Position numbers and translations under genes: made by a program. A stretch of 64,000 nucleotides of DNA from Orychophragmus violaceus. Taxonomy: Eukaryota; Streptophyta; Magnoliopsida; Brassicales; Brassicaceae. The DNA lies in the NCBI GenBank assembly GCA_030180135.1, contig CM058229.1, positions 42,063,522 to 42,127,521 on the forward strand, read 5' to 3'. The notes under the pieces were generated by a model. That model saw only the letters and a list, made by a program, of their open reading frames with translations. It had not been told where the DNA came from and searched no databases. Shown here piece after piece: positions 10,677 through 23,354 of the stretch (the first letter of the stretch is position 1; the number at the start of each line of letters is the position of its first letter).

Positions 10677-13429
10677 CTAGGTGTGCACCCCCCGCGCACG
10701 CGCGGGGGTAGGGTGACACTTAAACTTGATTTGTAATTGTGTCTTGAGTTTAGGGATCTCCCAGTCGAATACGACGAACGTGATGTTGTCATGGGCGTCA
10801 CAGACGCTGAGCTCAACAAGATACCTGAGAGTGTTTAGAGATTTAAAGCATTAGTGGAGCCATTGTAAACACAGAGATACCACATATTTGCGCTTGGAAA
10901 CTGGTAAGTTGTGGACTTTGTGGATTTCTACTGATGCAGTCTAAGAGATTGTCACCTGAGAATACCTGTAGCATGCGCTATTATGCATTTCCCGCATCGG
11001 AGGGCGGTCCCATTCTGCTCCAGCTTTGTGCTGCATCTTGAACAGGCCACATAACGCCATCCGTTGTTTTGCAGAACATCAACTACTCGTGTCTTGCATA
11101 AGAATTCAGCATCCTGTCCCTAGGTACATGAAGCTTGGTTGTTAAGTCTGCGTTATATTAAATCAGAAACCAGTATGAGTAATTTGTTTTCTTCTCTATT
11201 ATTATTAACCTGCTCAGTGTTCTGCGATATGTAAGCATTCAGCTCCTTCAGGCTGAGAGTCTCGTTCTTTTTTATGATGTCTGAAGTTTCAGCTCTGGCT
11301 AAAGTGCCACCACCCTCATGGCCTAACCTACAATGAAACGGCTCACATTAGTTTCTTTTCCCGAACTTTAGTGGTGTAGCTAGCGACATATACATAATAA
11401 TATTAGTGAAACGATTCACTTGGAATGGAGCAAATACGAGGCTGACCTGTCGGTGAACTGCTGGACTGCTTCAAAGTCTGAGCCGAAGAAGAACCTGGTC
11501 GCTGATGTGGAGTTAAGATACAGGCTGCCTGTGCAACGTTAGAGAGCAGCAAGTGTTAGTTAATGGAAGTCAGTGTTGGCGCTAATGATTGTACGGAAAT
11601 GTGAGAAACCTATGGTTCATACCTGCTAACATCTTGGGGTTCACAGTAGTCATCACCATGAAAGCGTCCAGTTGGTTCTCAGATGATAGATGCGCCCTAA
11701 ACGTTGCTGCAGCATCATCCCACAGAGACCGGCAGACCGTTACGTCCCTGAAAAGAAAGGATGTCGTCAGATGCAGCGGTTAGGACGACTAAAGAACGCG
11801 GGAGAGTAAGGCCATAAGAAAAAACATAGCATTTTATCATCCTTCTAAGTAAAGCAAGCAGACATGTCAGAATCGTTGCAGTGATTGAATTTGCTGATGA
11901 CGATGCCGAAATAACAAAGCGCATTAATGGGAATATTAGGGACTCTAAACTACCGTTCAGCCTGTTTGCAGGGGTGCTGCGACTGCCAAACGAACATCAT
12001 CGTTGTTTTTGGGGCTAAACAAATCTCCAAGAGGGTGCGGGCAAACGTAGGAGTAGCAAGAACATGTGTAGGGGGAAAAAAGTTTATGGACAGGTGGACT
12101 TCGGTTAGGCACTTACGCTTCAATGCGAAGACGCACCACGACACGTTGGTTCGATGTGGGATCAGTTAAATTGGAGAATCTGACCAACAATGTCTGCGAA
12201 AACACCGGGTAGCCATTAGCAAGATTCTGGAGGATGTAACTTGGAAAAGAGATGTTCTGTCTAGCTCAAGGTAAATACCTGGTAGCTCGGAGTTGGTGTT
12301 CGTGAGGGAATGGAGTTGCTCACTGGTCCGCAGGAGGAACTTTTCAAGACTTATAACGCAGGCTACACTGCGGGATTCACTGATGGTGGTCGTTGGGAGG
12401 GAACAGAGGACGAAGGGGGTGGTCCATCAGCTTGTATGTGGCTGCACTCCTTGATACCTCGAAGGATTCAATGGTGGAGATGGCGCCCTCTCGAAGCGTG
12501 TGGCGGTATTTTGTCGCTCGGCTCGCCGGATCAAAACCTTGGATGACGGAGTCCTGTGGAATGGTAAATGTAGCGGGTTAGTAAATCATGAGTTTTAAAG
12601 TACAACGATGCTGCCTCTTCGACAGGTTGTTTAATTCTTCGCGCAATGCAACAGAGAGTAAAGGGATTACGTACCTGCTCATCCAACTGGAGGAATACGA
12701 CGCCCATGAACTCCCCATTTTTTTGAAATTCCGAGCATCCCAGTGACGGAGCAAGCGACCGACGACCTTCTGTGCCGAACGGCCAAGCTGCAGGTCGTTG
12801 AACGTCGAATAATCAGAGGTGGCGGGCACGGCCACGAGATCAACCTGGGACATTTTAGCGGTCGAAAAATCGCATGTTAGTTTACTGTATTAGACAAGCG
12901 TGGTGTGGCGGAGGCGAGTACCTGGCTCTGCGAAATCATTATTTATAGGAGATTTCGGTTAGAAGGCGAAACGTTTCGGATTTGGGGTAACATACTACTT
13001 AATTATTTAGCATAATGTCGATTGAGTGTATTAATGTCGACAGGAGGTGTAGTAACTGAGGGTATTAATGGCTGTCGATTGAGTGTCTTCAGCTTGCATA
13101 TACGACAATGGTTGCTTAAGGTTTTCAGAGAAGAACAAAACACGAAGACGTTCAGAGATTATTTTGGGCTACGCCAAATCCGGTGGACCCTGAAAGAAGG
13201 CATGACTTGTTCCAGGAGATCAATAAATGGGCTTCAGGGGTTCAAAGCCCGTTCATGTTAGGAACGAAATTGCGACAACAATAAGTGGGCTTAGGGGTTA
13301 TATAGCCCGGCAGGAGAGGTAAGAAACTACGTTGGTTTCATTTCGTAAAAAATATACACGTAGGATTACAAAGCATGCTAACGTGGAGGACTGTGATGGG
13401 AGAGAAAAAGTGTCCCATTATATATATGA
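10677..13429 (-). mobile_element. Helitron (2.75 kb), both ends fixed by an empty site
   Basis: Read on the minus strand, it begins TCATATATATAATGGG at 13429 and ends in CTAG at 10677-10680. Its subterminal hairpin (9-bp stem CCCCCGCGC / GCGCGGGGG at 10689-10697 and 10700-10708) precedes the end. It sits between A 10676 and T 13430. Copy R of the surrounding segment runs straight through this point (CTAATTATATAA joined to GTTGTTAGAC near 37213), confirming insertion without target duplication. It carries an RPA1-like pseudogene but no Rep/helicase. Confidence 0.9.
10740..12853 (-). pseudogene. RPA1-like (DUF223/OB-fold) gene remnant inside Helitron
   Basis: Plant Helitrons commonly carry homologues of RPA1, the large subunit of the single-strand DNA-binding replication factor. 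Exon 1 starts at ATG 12853 (MSQVDLVAVPATSDYSTFND, then LQLGRSAQKVVGRLLRHW, an OB-fold start) and ends near 12675 at a CAG|GTACG donor. It is shifted by loss of one A in an A-run near 12726. Exon 2 starts near 12551 (DSVIQGFDPASRATKYR, TLREGAIS). Further exons include DIVGQIL (near 12200), a C-terminal zinc-finger exon with CSRC and CGKC near 10960-11120, and VELSVCDAHDNITFVVFDWE near 10750-10830. Gene order and intron sites are preserved but the reading frame is not. It may once have served the Helitron; now it is a relic. Confidence 0.8.
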
Positions 13430-13689
13430 TTGTTAGACAAAAACTAATTATATAAACTGTTAATCATTATTTGGTTGCATACAAAATTTAAATATAGATT
13501 AGGATTAATATGTCTATTTCTTAAAAAATAAAGGATTTCTAAGGATATTTTTATTTTAAATGTAAAACTCGCATCAATAATATTATCTTAGCATATTACT
13601 TGTATTACAAATCTTAATATATAATAAGGCACTTTTTTCTCCAATGAGAATGACCACATCAGCAAAAGTAAAATAAATAATATTAAAAT

Positions 13690-14509
13690 AATATTAAACT
13701 AATATTAGTGACTCAATTAAAGGACATACTTTTATTTTATTATTATTTTTAAAGATCATTAAATTCAGAAAAGAAATAATTCTATAAAATAAAAATAATA
13801 TATAAGAAATAACAAATAAAATCAAATTTTTTATAATATTAAAACACAAAATAATAGATAATGAAAATTTCGTGAAAATAGATACAAATTATATAAGATT
13901 TCTAGTAATAGGAAAAAACGAAATATTTTAAACATGTATTAAAATTTTGAGAGATATTTATATGTGTTAAAAAGTTCGAAATAAAAGATTATATGTAAAT
14001 AAATATTTAAAATCATAATAAGTTATAAATACTAAAAATAAAGAGAAAATTATATATGAATAGAGAGTTTCAAAAAGAATTGTAACACTCAAATTAGTAC
14101 AAAAAAATAAATCATACAACTGATTAGAAAAAATAAAAATTGTTGATATTATGTATAACTAGATACATTAATGTTAATATCAAATTTATATAAAATTAAA
14201 TTTAAATTTTATATAACAATATTTATATTTTTACCGATTAAATCTAAATCTAGTATATTTAAATTACTATTGGAATTGCAATGAATGACATTCACTAATT
14301 CATAATGCTTATTACATATAACTTTACATCAAATATATATTTCATTGTTGTTATATAACTTTTTAGTCGATTATTAAATAACTTTTGTATCAAACAGATA
14401 TTTGATATTTGACCATACAATCTAAAAAGTTACATTTAAATGTTGTTCAAAAACATATCATGATGTCATCACGATAAGCTTTTCATATTCACTTTACAAA
14501 TGAATTTAC
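13690..14509. other. AT-rich DNA, nothing recognised
   Basis: No ORF, terminal repeat or RNA gene is visible. The stretch at about 14305-14350 (TGCTTATTACATATAACTTT) recurs near 32690-32735, outside the other side of the large insertion complex, so the two may be flanks of one older element or members of a dispersed repeat. Confidence 0.5.
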
Positions 14510-14559
14510 ATTATTTATATTATTAAAACAGAAGTACAAAACAATTAATACCCTGACTT

Positions 14560-15849
14560 TTTGATTTATTTACAACCAAATGCCACTGCTTTTCTTACTT
14601 TTTGGGGAGTATAAATAAGGTCATTTTCGACTTTAGACATGTAACTACTCTGGGCGAAATTTAAATGTATGTTGACGAAATCAAATTGACATGCTAACCA
14701 TTCGCTAACCATCTTATACCACACCAATTAAAACTTACCAATTTCTATTCAGTTTAATAACCGGTTCTAAATAGAAACTATTAATATATAGAGACTATTA
14801 AACTATTCAAAACTACCACAAAATCACTTAACATAGATAATCGACTAGATATACCACAACATCACCTATTCAAATCGTTCCTAATACACCAAATTTTGGC
14901 CGGTTATATGGTTTAGCTTGGTATACGTTCTGTTCTTCATGCTGATTATTATTGCACACCTACACAAATTTTTTAAAATGTTTAGCTTTACATCCTCGCA
15001 AAATCACCAAATTTATTTTGTTTCTTCTGAACCGGTTTTCACAAACCGTAAACCAAGATATATTATCTACACTGTTAATTTCGTATGTAAAATCAGAATT
15101 CGTATCTAATAAACAAGATACTAAATTCAAACACATTTAATGTATCAAGAGACATGTATACATATATATCCTTAAACGGTTGCAACCATATGATTTTCTA
15201 AACAAACCATAAATGTTAATATCTCAAACATGTTAAACTTAACTAATTCGAAAATACATAATTCAAAACTTAACTATAATATCCTAACTTTACTAAAAAT
15301 ATTTGATTTAAACTTATAAACGGATATTCAAGATTATGTTAAACTGACAAACAATATGATTTCCGGTTTAAAATCTTCTAAACAGATTTAATTACCTTTT
15401 ACATACGAAATGTATCAAGACCGAAAATCGATTCTATTCATTATCAAATAATGGAAATGATTGTTTGGATCACACGCATATTGAAATTTAAGTCGATTTA
15501 GACTTACCCAAAAAAGATATTGAAGATACCGAATAACTAACAAACAATATAATTTCCGATTTAAACTCTCCTAAATTGATTTAGTTACCTTTCATCTCGC
15601 CAACCTTTTTAATGATATAAACACTCTAGAATGTATCTAGACTGAAATTCAATACTATACATTATCAAATAAAAGAAAAAATTGTTAAAATCACACGAAT
15701 ATTGAAAGCATATTCGGTGTAATATATTCGACTGATTATTGTGTAAAATCTTAAATATATTTAACCCTAGATTACGTGACTCTATAAATAGGCGTTTAAA
15801 GCAATCATTAAAACCACTCCCTCTTCACATCAAAATTAATTCTACACAA
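14560..15849. other. Non-coding stretch upstream of RPA1-like pseudogene
   Basis: AT-rich sequence with no credible gene. Several short open frames on the plus strand lack any protein signature. If the Helitron interpretation is right, this is its 5' region and the promoter side of the RPA1-like gene. Confidence 0.4.
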
Positions 15850-16930
15850 ATGTCGATTGTTAGCCAAAAAAATAATGGTTTTACTGACCTTGCAAATGTC
15901 AAACCTTTAAAAGCTTGGCTGGCGAATCCGTGTGAAGATGCTCGACTCTTGGAAGCAATACACTGCTCTGTCCGGAGAAACATTGGAAATGGTATTAGCA
16001 GATGATACAATAAGTAATTTTTCTCACAAATATCTTTTAGTAGTTAAACGTTTGAAATTTAAATTTATCAATAATATTTGTTTAATTATTATTTTTGTTT
16101 AATATAGGATCAAAATCTACCATGTAGTCTATTTGCTCAGTTTGCTGAGCAAGAAATGGCGAGTTGTTTTGAAGTGGGTGAGCATATGGTCATACGCTTA
16201 ATAAGTTTCTCAAAAATCAACTGCTACAAAGGTAAGTTACCTGCAGTTTCTACTTAACATTTTCTTAACAAATCTAATGTTATTTGGTTAGATTTATTCT
16301 ATTTGTTATTTTAGAATAACCGGTTTTCTTAACTAAAAATAATGTCATAGGTTAGGTCATTTTGTATTGTTTACTTTAAAAATCATTCTTCAAATGATTT
16401 TCTGTTTGAAATCGTATTGTTTAGTCTTTTAGCCATAAGCTCGCAAATATGTTTTAAAAACGTTTAGCTTTTAATGTTTAAAGAACAGAATGTACAACTG
16501 GTTATTAAGAACATGCTTGTAAAATTATGTTTGACATACCTTCTTGTGTGGTTTTGACAATTTCAGGAGATCTTCAAATTACCAACGCACTTGATGCTTC
16601 CCAAGTGATGATAAATGCACCACTACCTGAAATCAACAGATTCAAATAATCGTTTGTCTCAGATTTATATAGCTACTATCATTCATATTATTATGTGTTT
16701 AATACATCTAACTATTATCATAATCTAAAATTATATTTTGACTATATCAAACCTTTGATACATTTTTATAATTTTTTATTTTCTTATAAACAGCCTTCTT
16801 GACGATGATATCATTAAATATCATGGATGCTAAAGATGAGAAAGACGGATTAAATGCATCAATTGAATGGTGGGCTCAATTTCCTAAGAGAACTATTGCT
16901 GAGATGCTTTCAAGCAATGAGGTTAGTAAT
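15850..16930 (+). pseudogene. RPA1/DUF223-like OB-fold gene remnant
   Basis: The ATG at 15850 opens MSIVSQKNNGFTDLANVKPL. A frameshift near 15918 moves the rest of exon 1 into another frame, where WRIRVKMLDSWKQYTAL and GETLEMVLADD are read up to about 16009. Exon 2 (about 16118-16231) gives VGEHMVIRLISFSKINCYKG with a GGTAAG donor. Exon 3 (about 16566-16650) gives TNALDASQVMINAPLPEINR, then a stop. A possible exon 4 reads FPKRTIAEMLSSNE near 16882-16921. The pattern matches the plant nucleic-acid-binding DUF223/replication factor A-like family, usually found in Helitrons. It is of a different subtype from the one at 10740-12853 and is clearly broken. Confidence 0.7.
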
Positions 16931-17049
16931 CCGAATTTTCATCGACCTAACAATATAGTTTATGCGATATAAATTTATGAAGGGACTATAATACAATACA
17001 AATTTGAGTATGGAAGCATAATGCATGCTGGCGGAAATACCATCATCAG

Positions 17050-18590
17050 GAAGGCCAGCTATAGTTAAGGTCATTCCCTAAAAAAATACGGTACATAGTG
17101 TTAGAAACATGTCTGTAGAGCTGTCTAAACAAGACAAAAGTATTTGAACAGTTCTTGACTTACTTTTTAGAAATGACAAACTAGGTTTGATAACAAAGTC
17201 TATACAATATTAGGCTGTTCGAATCATGCTCTAACCTAAAAAAATTTCAATAATCAGTTAAAAGTGTATGGATTGTCATTTTAAGTTTCCATGGACAACT
17301 AATCAGTTAAAAGATAGCTCAAAAGTTATTAATTAAGAGGAGCTCACCTTAGTCAGAAATCAGCAACTGCCGGCCATATTGAATCTCATTAACTAAGACA
17401 ATTCTTTTTAAAGAGCAGTCAGAAACATATCAATAGAGATGTTTAAACTAGACAAAAAACTGTTAAGTTATTGCACTTAGCTTCTAGAAAATGTGTTAAG
17501 TATTATGTTGCATTTTTGCTATTCAGTCAATATGCTTTCCAATCGATGTTGCAACCTGTAGAAATACACTCCTTGATCCTTTAAAAGTGTTTTGCAATAT
17601 GTGATATATGAGTTAATTTTCACCAATCAGTTTAAAGGGAGCACATAGGTAATGGGATATAGGAGCTTATCTTAGACATACACGAACTATGGCCAGTTAT
17701 AGTTAAGCTCATTATCTAAAAAAAACAGGTACATAAGAGTTAGAAACATGTCTGTAGAGCTGTCTAAAATAGACGAAAGTATTAAAAGTTATAGCACTTA
17801 CCTTTTAGAAATGAAAAGTATCTGATAACACATTGTATATGCACTCGATATGCTTTTGGAATCAGGCTCCAACCTGAAAAAGTTCATTATTCAGTTAAAG
17901 GTTTATTGAGGATCGTAATTAAAAAGTTCCATGGTATACTAATCAGATAAAAGATAGCTCAGAAGTAATAAACTAAGAGGATCTCACCTTAGTCATATAG
18001 GAGCAACGGCAAGCTATATTGTAACTCATTATCTAAGACAATTTTAATAAAGAGCAGTCAGAAACATATAGATAGAGCTGTTTAAACGAGAAGTGGTTGT
18101 GAAGTTTTGTACTTAGCTTTTAGATAATGTGTAAATGAAGTTGTCATAGTCATCTACGAGCTATGTCCAGGTATAGTAAAGGTAATTATCTTAAAGACAA
18201 TCGGCAAAAAGAGTTAGAAACATGTCTATAGATTTGTTTAAACAAGACCAATGTAATCGAAGTTATTGCACTGACCTTTTAGATATGACCAGGTATGAGA
18301 TAATACATTGTCTATGCAATCGATATGCTTTTGGATTGATGCTCCACCCTGAAAATTTTCATTAATCGGTTATTATTGTATTGATAATTGTAATTACGAG
18401 TGTATGTTTTTTTTAATCAGATGAAATAAGAGATCCGAAGGAATGAGATATAAAAACTTATCTTAATCATCAAGGAGATATCCAGCTATATTGATGCTTC
18501 GTATCTAAAAGACAATTTTTTAGATAGAGAAGAAGACAAAAACATGTATGTAGTGATTTCTAAACAAGACGGAAAAAGGGTAGCTGTACA
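17050..18590. repeat. Six degenerate tandem repeats of 0.16-0.32 kb
   Basis: A block resembling GGCCAGCTATAGTTAAGGTC, followed about 50 bp later by GAAACATGTCTGTAGAGCTG, recurs near 17054, 17372, 17690, 18009, 18165 and 18480. Spacing is about 318 bp, with one short interval of about 156 bp. Identity is moderate, so the array is old. No coding sense in any frame. Confidence 0.65.
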
Positions 18591-18702
18591 CTTAACTTTA
18601 TCATACGAACAGGTTTTGGAGACCGAGCTGTCAAAGAATAAGAACAAAAAGTTATATATATTTCAACACTGAAACTACTTGGTAGAAAAGCATCTTACTC
18701 TC

Positions 18703-18823
18703 ACAATTTCGACATTGTTGGCCATAGCAGCAGTATACAACGCTGTTCTCACATGCTGAGTATCTTGCGCAGTTGGATCTGCCCCAGCCTCAAGCAATAT
18801 GGACTAGCTCTCTACCTTCTGCA
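18703..18823 (-). pseudogene. KEG: KEG-like ankyrin-repeat exon fragment
   Basis: On the minus strand the sequence reads EGRELV, then after a small frameshift ILLEAGADPTAQDTQHVRTA and LYTAAMANNVEIVRV. This is an ankyrin repeat, and the wording closely resembles the ankyrin region of KEEP ON GOING, the RING-kinase-ankyrin E3 ligase of abscisic acid signalling. A GTAAG-type donor follows at about 18703. Only one exon is recognisable, so it is a captured or pseudogene fragment. Nearby downstream sequence up to about 19990 may hold its other exons and leader, but I could not recognise them. The gene identity is from memory of the family and not from a search. Confidence 0.65.
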
Positions 18824-18829
18824 GCAATA

Positions 18830-20157
18830 TAACAAATTAAATAAAGACATAGCATCCAACTGTAATAGCACGAAAAAAAGTTCAGATAACATCCTTTTCA
18901 TACCATACAAAACTACAAATAAATCGTCTTAAGATTTACTACACAGAAAAACTTTCATTGGGAATGTAGCTTCAAAACATTATTATTATTATATAGGGAT
19001 GACAGTAAATGGTGTCTAACCAATTAAAGATAAAAGTTTGTACAGCTCCACAAAAAGAAGCTCAGAATCTTCTAAGTATTGCTAAAAATGGCACTGCAAA
19101 AGAAGCACATGACTCTAATAGACAACATAAAAATCGTCATTTAGATCCATGAAGCAATTTACCAACCAAAATATGATAGTGCTGAATTACCCTTTTAATT
19201 ATCTTGTCTTATAGCAGCAGCCATACACATAAAAGTATAAAAATCATAAGCATAAAAAACAGAAACATAGGGTTAAATAAAAAAAACCATATCTAGACAT
19301 CTAAAGATCTACAAGGAGAGATCAGCACTTATCAACAACCTTAAACTATTCTACAAATCGTTTGTTGATTTTTTTTAATAATCAAATATTCCGAAATCAT
19401 CAAAAAAAATTCATGATTAGGTATCTAAAGATCTACAAATAGAGATATCAGCACTCAACAATCAGAATCTATTTATTCATGTCAAGGATATATAGATGAG
19501 TAAAAGACTAGCATGAAGGAAACACGAGAGTAAATCAAAACATTGTAAGAATATTGAATCGTTGATATTGAACCTGACAACATTGTTAGCGAGCTCAGAA
19601 GTGGTAATATCTTGTAGAGTTGGTATTTCTGCACGAAATATTGAACTTCAATAGCAGTGACTTTTCCTGTTACAGAAACACATAAAATTTAAAGTATTCG
19701 ATCAGAAACCCTACACCTAAATCCTGAAGCTATATTCGATGAATAACAAGCTCGATCTTTCAAGTTTAAATGAAATAGACAAAGAAAACAACATGAAAGA
19801 GACGAAATCCTAAATCGCATGAAAAAAGCTTCGAGATCATTTGTTCTAACATCCTACGATTCAAACAAATAGCTACAAATTGAGTGATTAGATATTGCAA
19901 ACCTGAAAGAATGGGTGATTATACTTGACGATTTTTGATTTGACAGCTTGAATTATTTACATGAAGGATTTAAAATTTCGATCATAGAGGCAAAAGAGGA
20001 ACGACCAAGCGAAAGAGGAACGACGAAGGTAAGTTACCCTAATTTGCTTCTTTTTTTGCGGACATAAAGATTATGTCTGGAAAAACCAAGTTGGTTATCT
20101 GAAACTTATTATTTTGGGCTTGCTTTGCCTTTGTTAAAAAAAAGGTTTGAAAATATG
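18830..20157. other. Unrecognised region next to the KEG fragment
   Basis: Possible exon-like stretches on the minus strand occur near 19570-19665, with a polypyrimidine/AG-like boundary, but the translation (AIEVQYFVQKYQ) is not recognised. The rest looks like intron or leader sequence. The right edge is the GAACC target duplication of the Copia element. Confidence 0.35.
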
Positions 20158-20162
20158 GAACC

Positions 20163-20336
20163 TGTTGTGAATAAAAGAGAGATAGAAGAATTGGTGATAT
20201 TTATTCCAATGAATGAAGGCTCCTTTATATAGGAGTACAAGAACTTGGAGACCAAGTAAAACCTAGTGTACAAGTAATTCTAGAAGCTACTACGAGATGG
20301 GCCTTATAATGGGCATCCATCTTATTATTCATAACA
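20163..20336 (-). repeat. 3' LTR of minus-strand Copia
   Basis: 174 bp, TG...CA on either strand. The inner neighbour is the polypurine tract (CTCCCCCT on the plus strand). Confidence 0.92.
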
Positions 20337-20464
20337 CTCCCCCTTGGATGTCCATTATAATGGAATGGTTTGTAATGCGTTTAAGATGTTGCCTCATTAA
20401 AAACCTTACCAGGAAAACCCAATGGGAAAAACCATGGTTAAGGGAAAAAGAGTGCAACACGCAA

Positions 20465-23349
20465 TTACTCCCCCTCATGAGTACACATGTCGAGATCTTT
20501 GAGACGCCGTAACCCGATATGATGAACTAACTTCTTGAAAGTATAAGTAGATAGCGCCTTTGTAAATAAGTCAGCCAAATTATCGCTCGAACGGATCTGT
20601 AGAACATGTATATCGCCGTTCTTCTGTAGATCGTGTGTGAAGAAGAATTTTGGTAGAATGTGCTTTGTTCTATCACCTTTAATGTATCCGTCTTTGAGTT
20701 GTGCGATGCATGCTGCATTGTCTTCATACATAATTGTTGGAGCTTCTTTCCCTACAGAAATACCACAATCTTCTTGTATATGATGAACGACAGATCTTAA
20801 CCATACACATTCACGACTAGCTTCATGGATGGCTAAAATCTCTGCATGGTTAAAAGAAGTGGCAGTGAGAGTTTACTTCATAGATCGCCAAGAAATGGCA
20901 GTACCTCCACAAGTGAACACATATCCTATTTGCGATTTAGCAGTATGGGGATCGGATAAGTATCCTGCTTCTTGGAGGTAACGAAGTATATGCTTAATCC
21001 CATTCCAATGTCTTTGAGTTGGGCATAAGCTAAACCTTGCTAACAAATTCACCGAAAATGATATATCTGGTCTTGTGTGACTAGCAAGGTACATTAATGC
21101 TCATATTGCATTTAAGTTTGGTACTTCAGTGCCAAGAACTTCTTCGTTGTTTTCTCGAGGATGGAATGGATCCTTTGACACATCAAGTGATCTTACAACC
21201 ATTGGACTACTCAAGGGGTGTGCTTTATCCATATAGAACTTTTTGAGCACATTTTCTGTGTATGTTTCTTGATGTACTAGAATTATATTCTTTACATGTT
21301 CAATTTGTAGTCCCAAACAAAATTTTGTTTTCCCAAGATCTTTCATCTCAATTCTTTCTTCAAATACTCTACTTGTGTCTGGAATCTCTGCAGGAGTTCC
21401 AATAATATTTAAATCATCAACATATACTGCAATTATCACAAATCCTTTCTCAAATCTCTTTATAAAGATGCATGGACTAACACGGTCATTCTTGTAGTCT
21501 TCTCTTAACAAGTACTCACTAAGGCAATTATACCACATACGCCCTAATTGTTTTAGTCCATAAAGAGATCGATTTAGTTTTATGCAGTATTGTTCTCGTG
21601 AGTTCGAATTTACTACTTCAGGTAGTTTAAATCCTTATGAGGTTTCCACTTTAAAAACTTCTGGAACTTTCACATAAATGTCATTGTCCAATGGCTCTCA
21701 ATTTGTTTTCTTGTTGCCAGACTAATAAGAAACTTTAAAGTAATTGCTTCAACCACATGATAATAGTTTCTCTATAATTCACTTTAGGTCTTTGTGAACC
21801 CTTTGCGCAACTACTGCTTTACATCTCACAGTTTCATCATCTCATATATTCTTTCATATAAATACCTATATATGTGCCACTGGTATTACACTATCAGGTG
21901 TATGGACTACTGGTCATAATACTCTTTTCTTTCAAAGAGATTTTAACTTTGCATCTATTGTGTCTTTCCCTTTTGGCCAATCATTCCTTTGTGTACACTT
22001 TTCAATAGATATATTTGATCCTCATTTTCATCAACTGCCACATTGCATGCATAATTATTAACGACGTCGATTTGATATCGGTTTCATATTGTTCCATACA
22101 TGACATAGCTATTTGAGATTTCTTTATTATCAGGTACATGAATTTCTTTCTTGTCATGTTTACATCCTCTTCTTGAGATCCTTAATATCATTCCTCGGTC
22201 TTGCCATTCCCATTCATGCTCCTTTTCTTTTCCGAGGATTATTATTTTAGAACCGATATGTCTATCACGCTTCATGCGCTTTTTAGACTCACTAGCAGTT
22301 TGATATTGTCCTTCTAGGACATCCATTTTAAATGGAGCATTTACAGCTGGTACATGTGACTTTGTCACTTTATTAGGTCATCAAAAGTGTCTGGCAACCG
22401 ACTTACTAATCTTTATAACTGAATTATCTTTTGTACTTCTTTCATATCATTTGGACTTTTAATTCACATCTTAGTCCGAGGATCAATAATAATTCAACTC
22501 ATTTCCTTTTCCAGCTGTTTATTTTCTCCCCCTAATGTTGGATAGAGTGACTCATTAAAAGAGTCTCTAAATAAATCTTATAGATTTTATCTTCAATGGA
22601 GATCCATATCCAACATATATTCATAACCTTCTTTAAGGTCCCATCTTTTAGCTTTGTGGTGGATATACCATAATATACCACTTATCCAATTTCTAGATGT
22701 GGATCTTTGGTTCCTGACCCAAAACCAATTTGATGGGGAGAGCTATTTTACTTTTTGGCTATATGCGAATCAATGCTGCTCAGTTTCACCAGTATTACCA
22801 ATTAGTCTCGCACACTTTAAGTTGCAGATTTATGACAAGGATACATACATACGACAATCTTATCGATGTGTTAATTTATAAACATATGGTGGATGATCAG
22901 TCCACCAGTGGGTGATCAAGCCCACAAACATTTCCTTGTATACTTTCCATAAATTAAATAGATTCCAAATCTATTTTGGCTGGTGAAATCGTTTTATCGT
23001 ATTGCCTTGTGAGCAAGCAGCATATAACAGATCATTCGTAAGAATCTCTGGTTCTTCAACGAATGCTGCATCATTACAAAACCGGGATGGCATAACCGGT
23101 TTGCCAAAAATTAAACTTTCAGTAAACTTCTGGTTTACTATAACATTTATCTCCATTTTAATAATCTGTGTGTAGTAGTGTAGTACAATTCAATAGATAA
23201 TGCATGTATTTTCTCCAAAATACATTTATTGCCTCGGGTATTACTTCTGTTGAAGGCATTCAACATTTCCCTTATTGTCTCAACATGATTAAATTTAAAA
23301 TCACTTTGGATTTCTTTATAAATGATTCATCAAGTCTATTTTCAGTGTG
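20465..23349 (-). pseudogene. Copia reverse transcriptase and RNase H remnant
   Basis: Reading on the minus strand, a linker between integrase and RT is seen at about 23156-22084 (MPSRFCNDAAFVEEPEI and similar). The RT block at 21538-21101 contains the catalytic YVDD (residues ~39-42 of that frame) and KFCLGLQIEH. TRPDISFSVNLLARFS at 21094-20873 and an RNase H end (EDNAACIAQLKDGYIKGDRT) at 20731-20465 follow. These run in the normal Copia order but are separated by stops and shifts near 21097 and 20870-20740. The YVDD catalytic pair is intact, unlike in copies A and B. Confidence 0.85.
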
Positions 23350-23354
23350 AACAT

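Larger units (their letters stand above)
9174..13689. repeat. Dispersed segment, copy L (interrupted by two insertions)
   Basis: Three pieces, 9174-9284, 10395-10676 and 13430-13689, are collinear with copy R (34419-34668, 37097-37483, 37724-37732) at high identity. Copy L lacks the Helitron and MITE of copy R. It instead carries a retroposon and a different Helitron. On its left the similarity to R stops at AGTATGACC, while L's own sequence runs on without a visible boundary. The nature of the underlying segment is unknown; it has no convincing ORF. A diverged third copy may be at 57841-58040. Confidence 0.85.

Noticed and set aside
12310..12581. Plus-strand open frames over the RPA1-like exon 2
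   Set aside because: They are shadows of the minus-strand exon with its recognisable OB-fold sequence.
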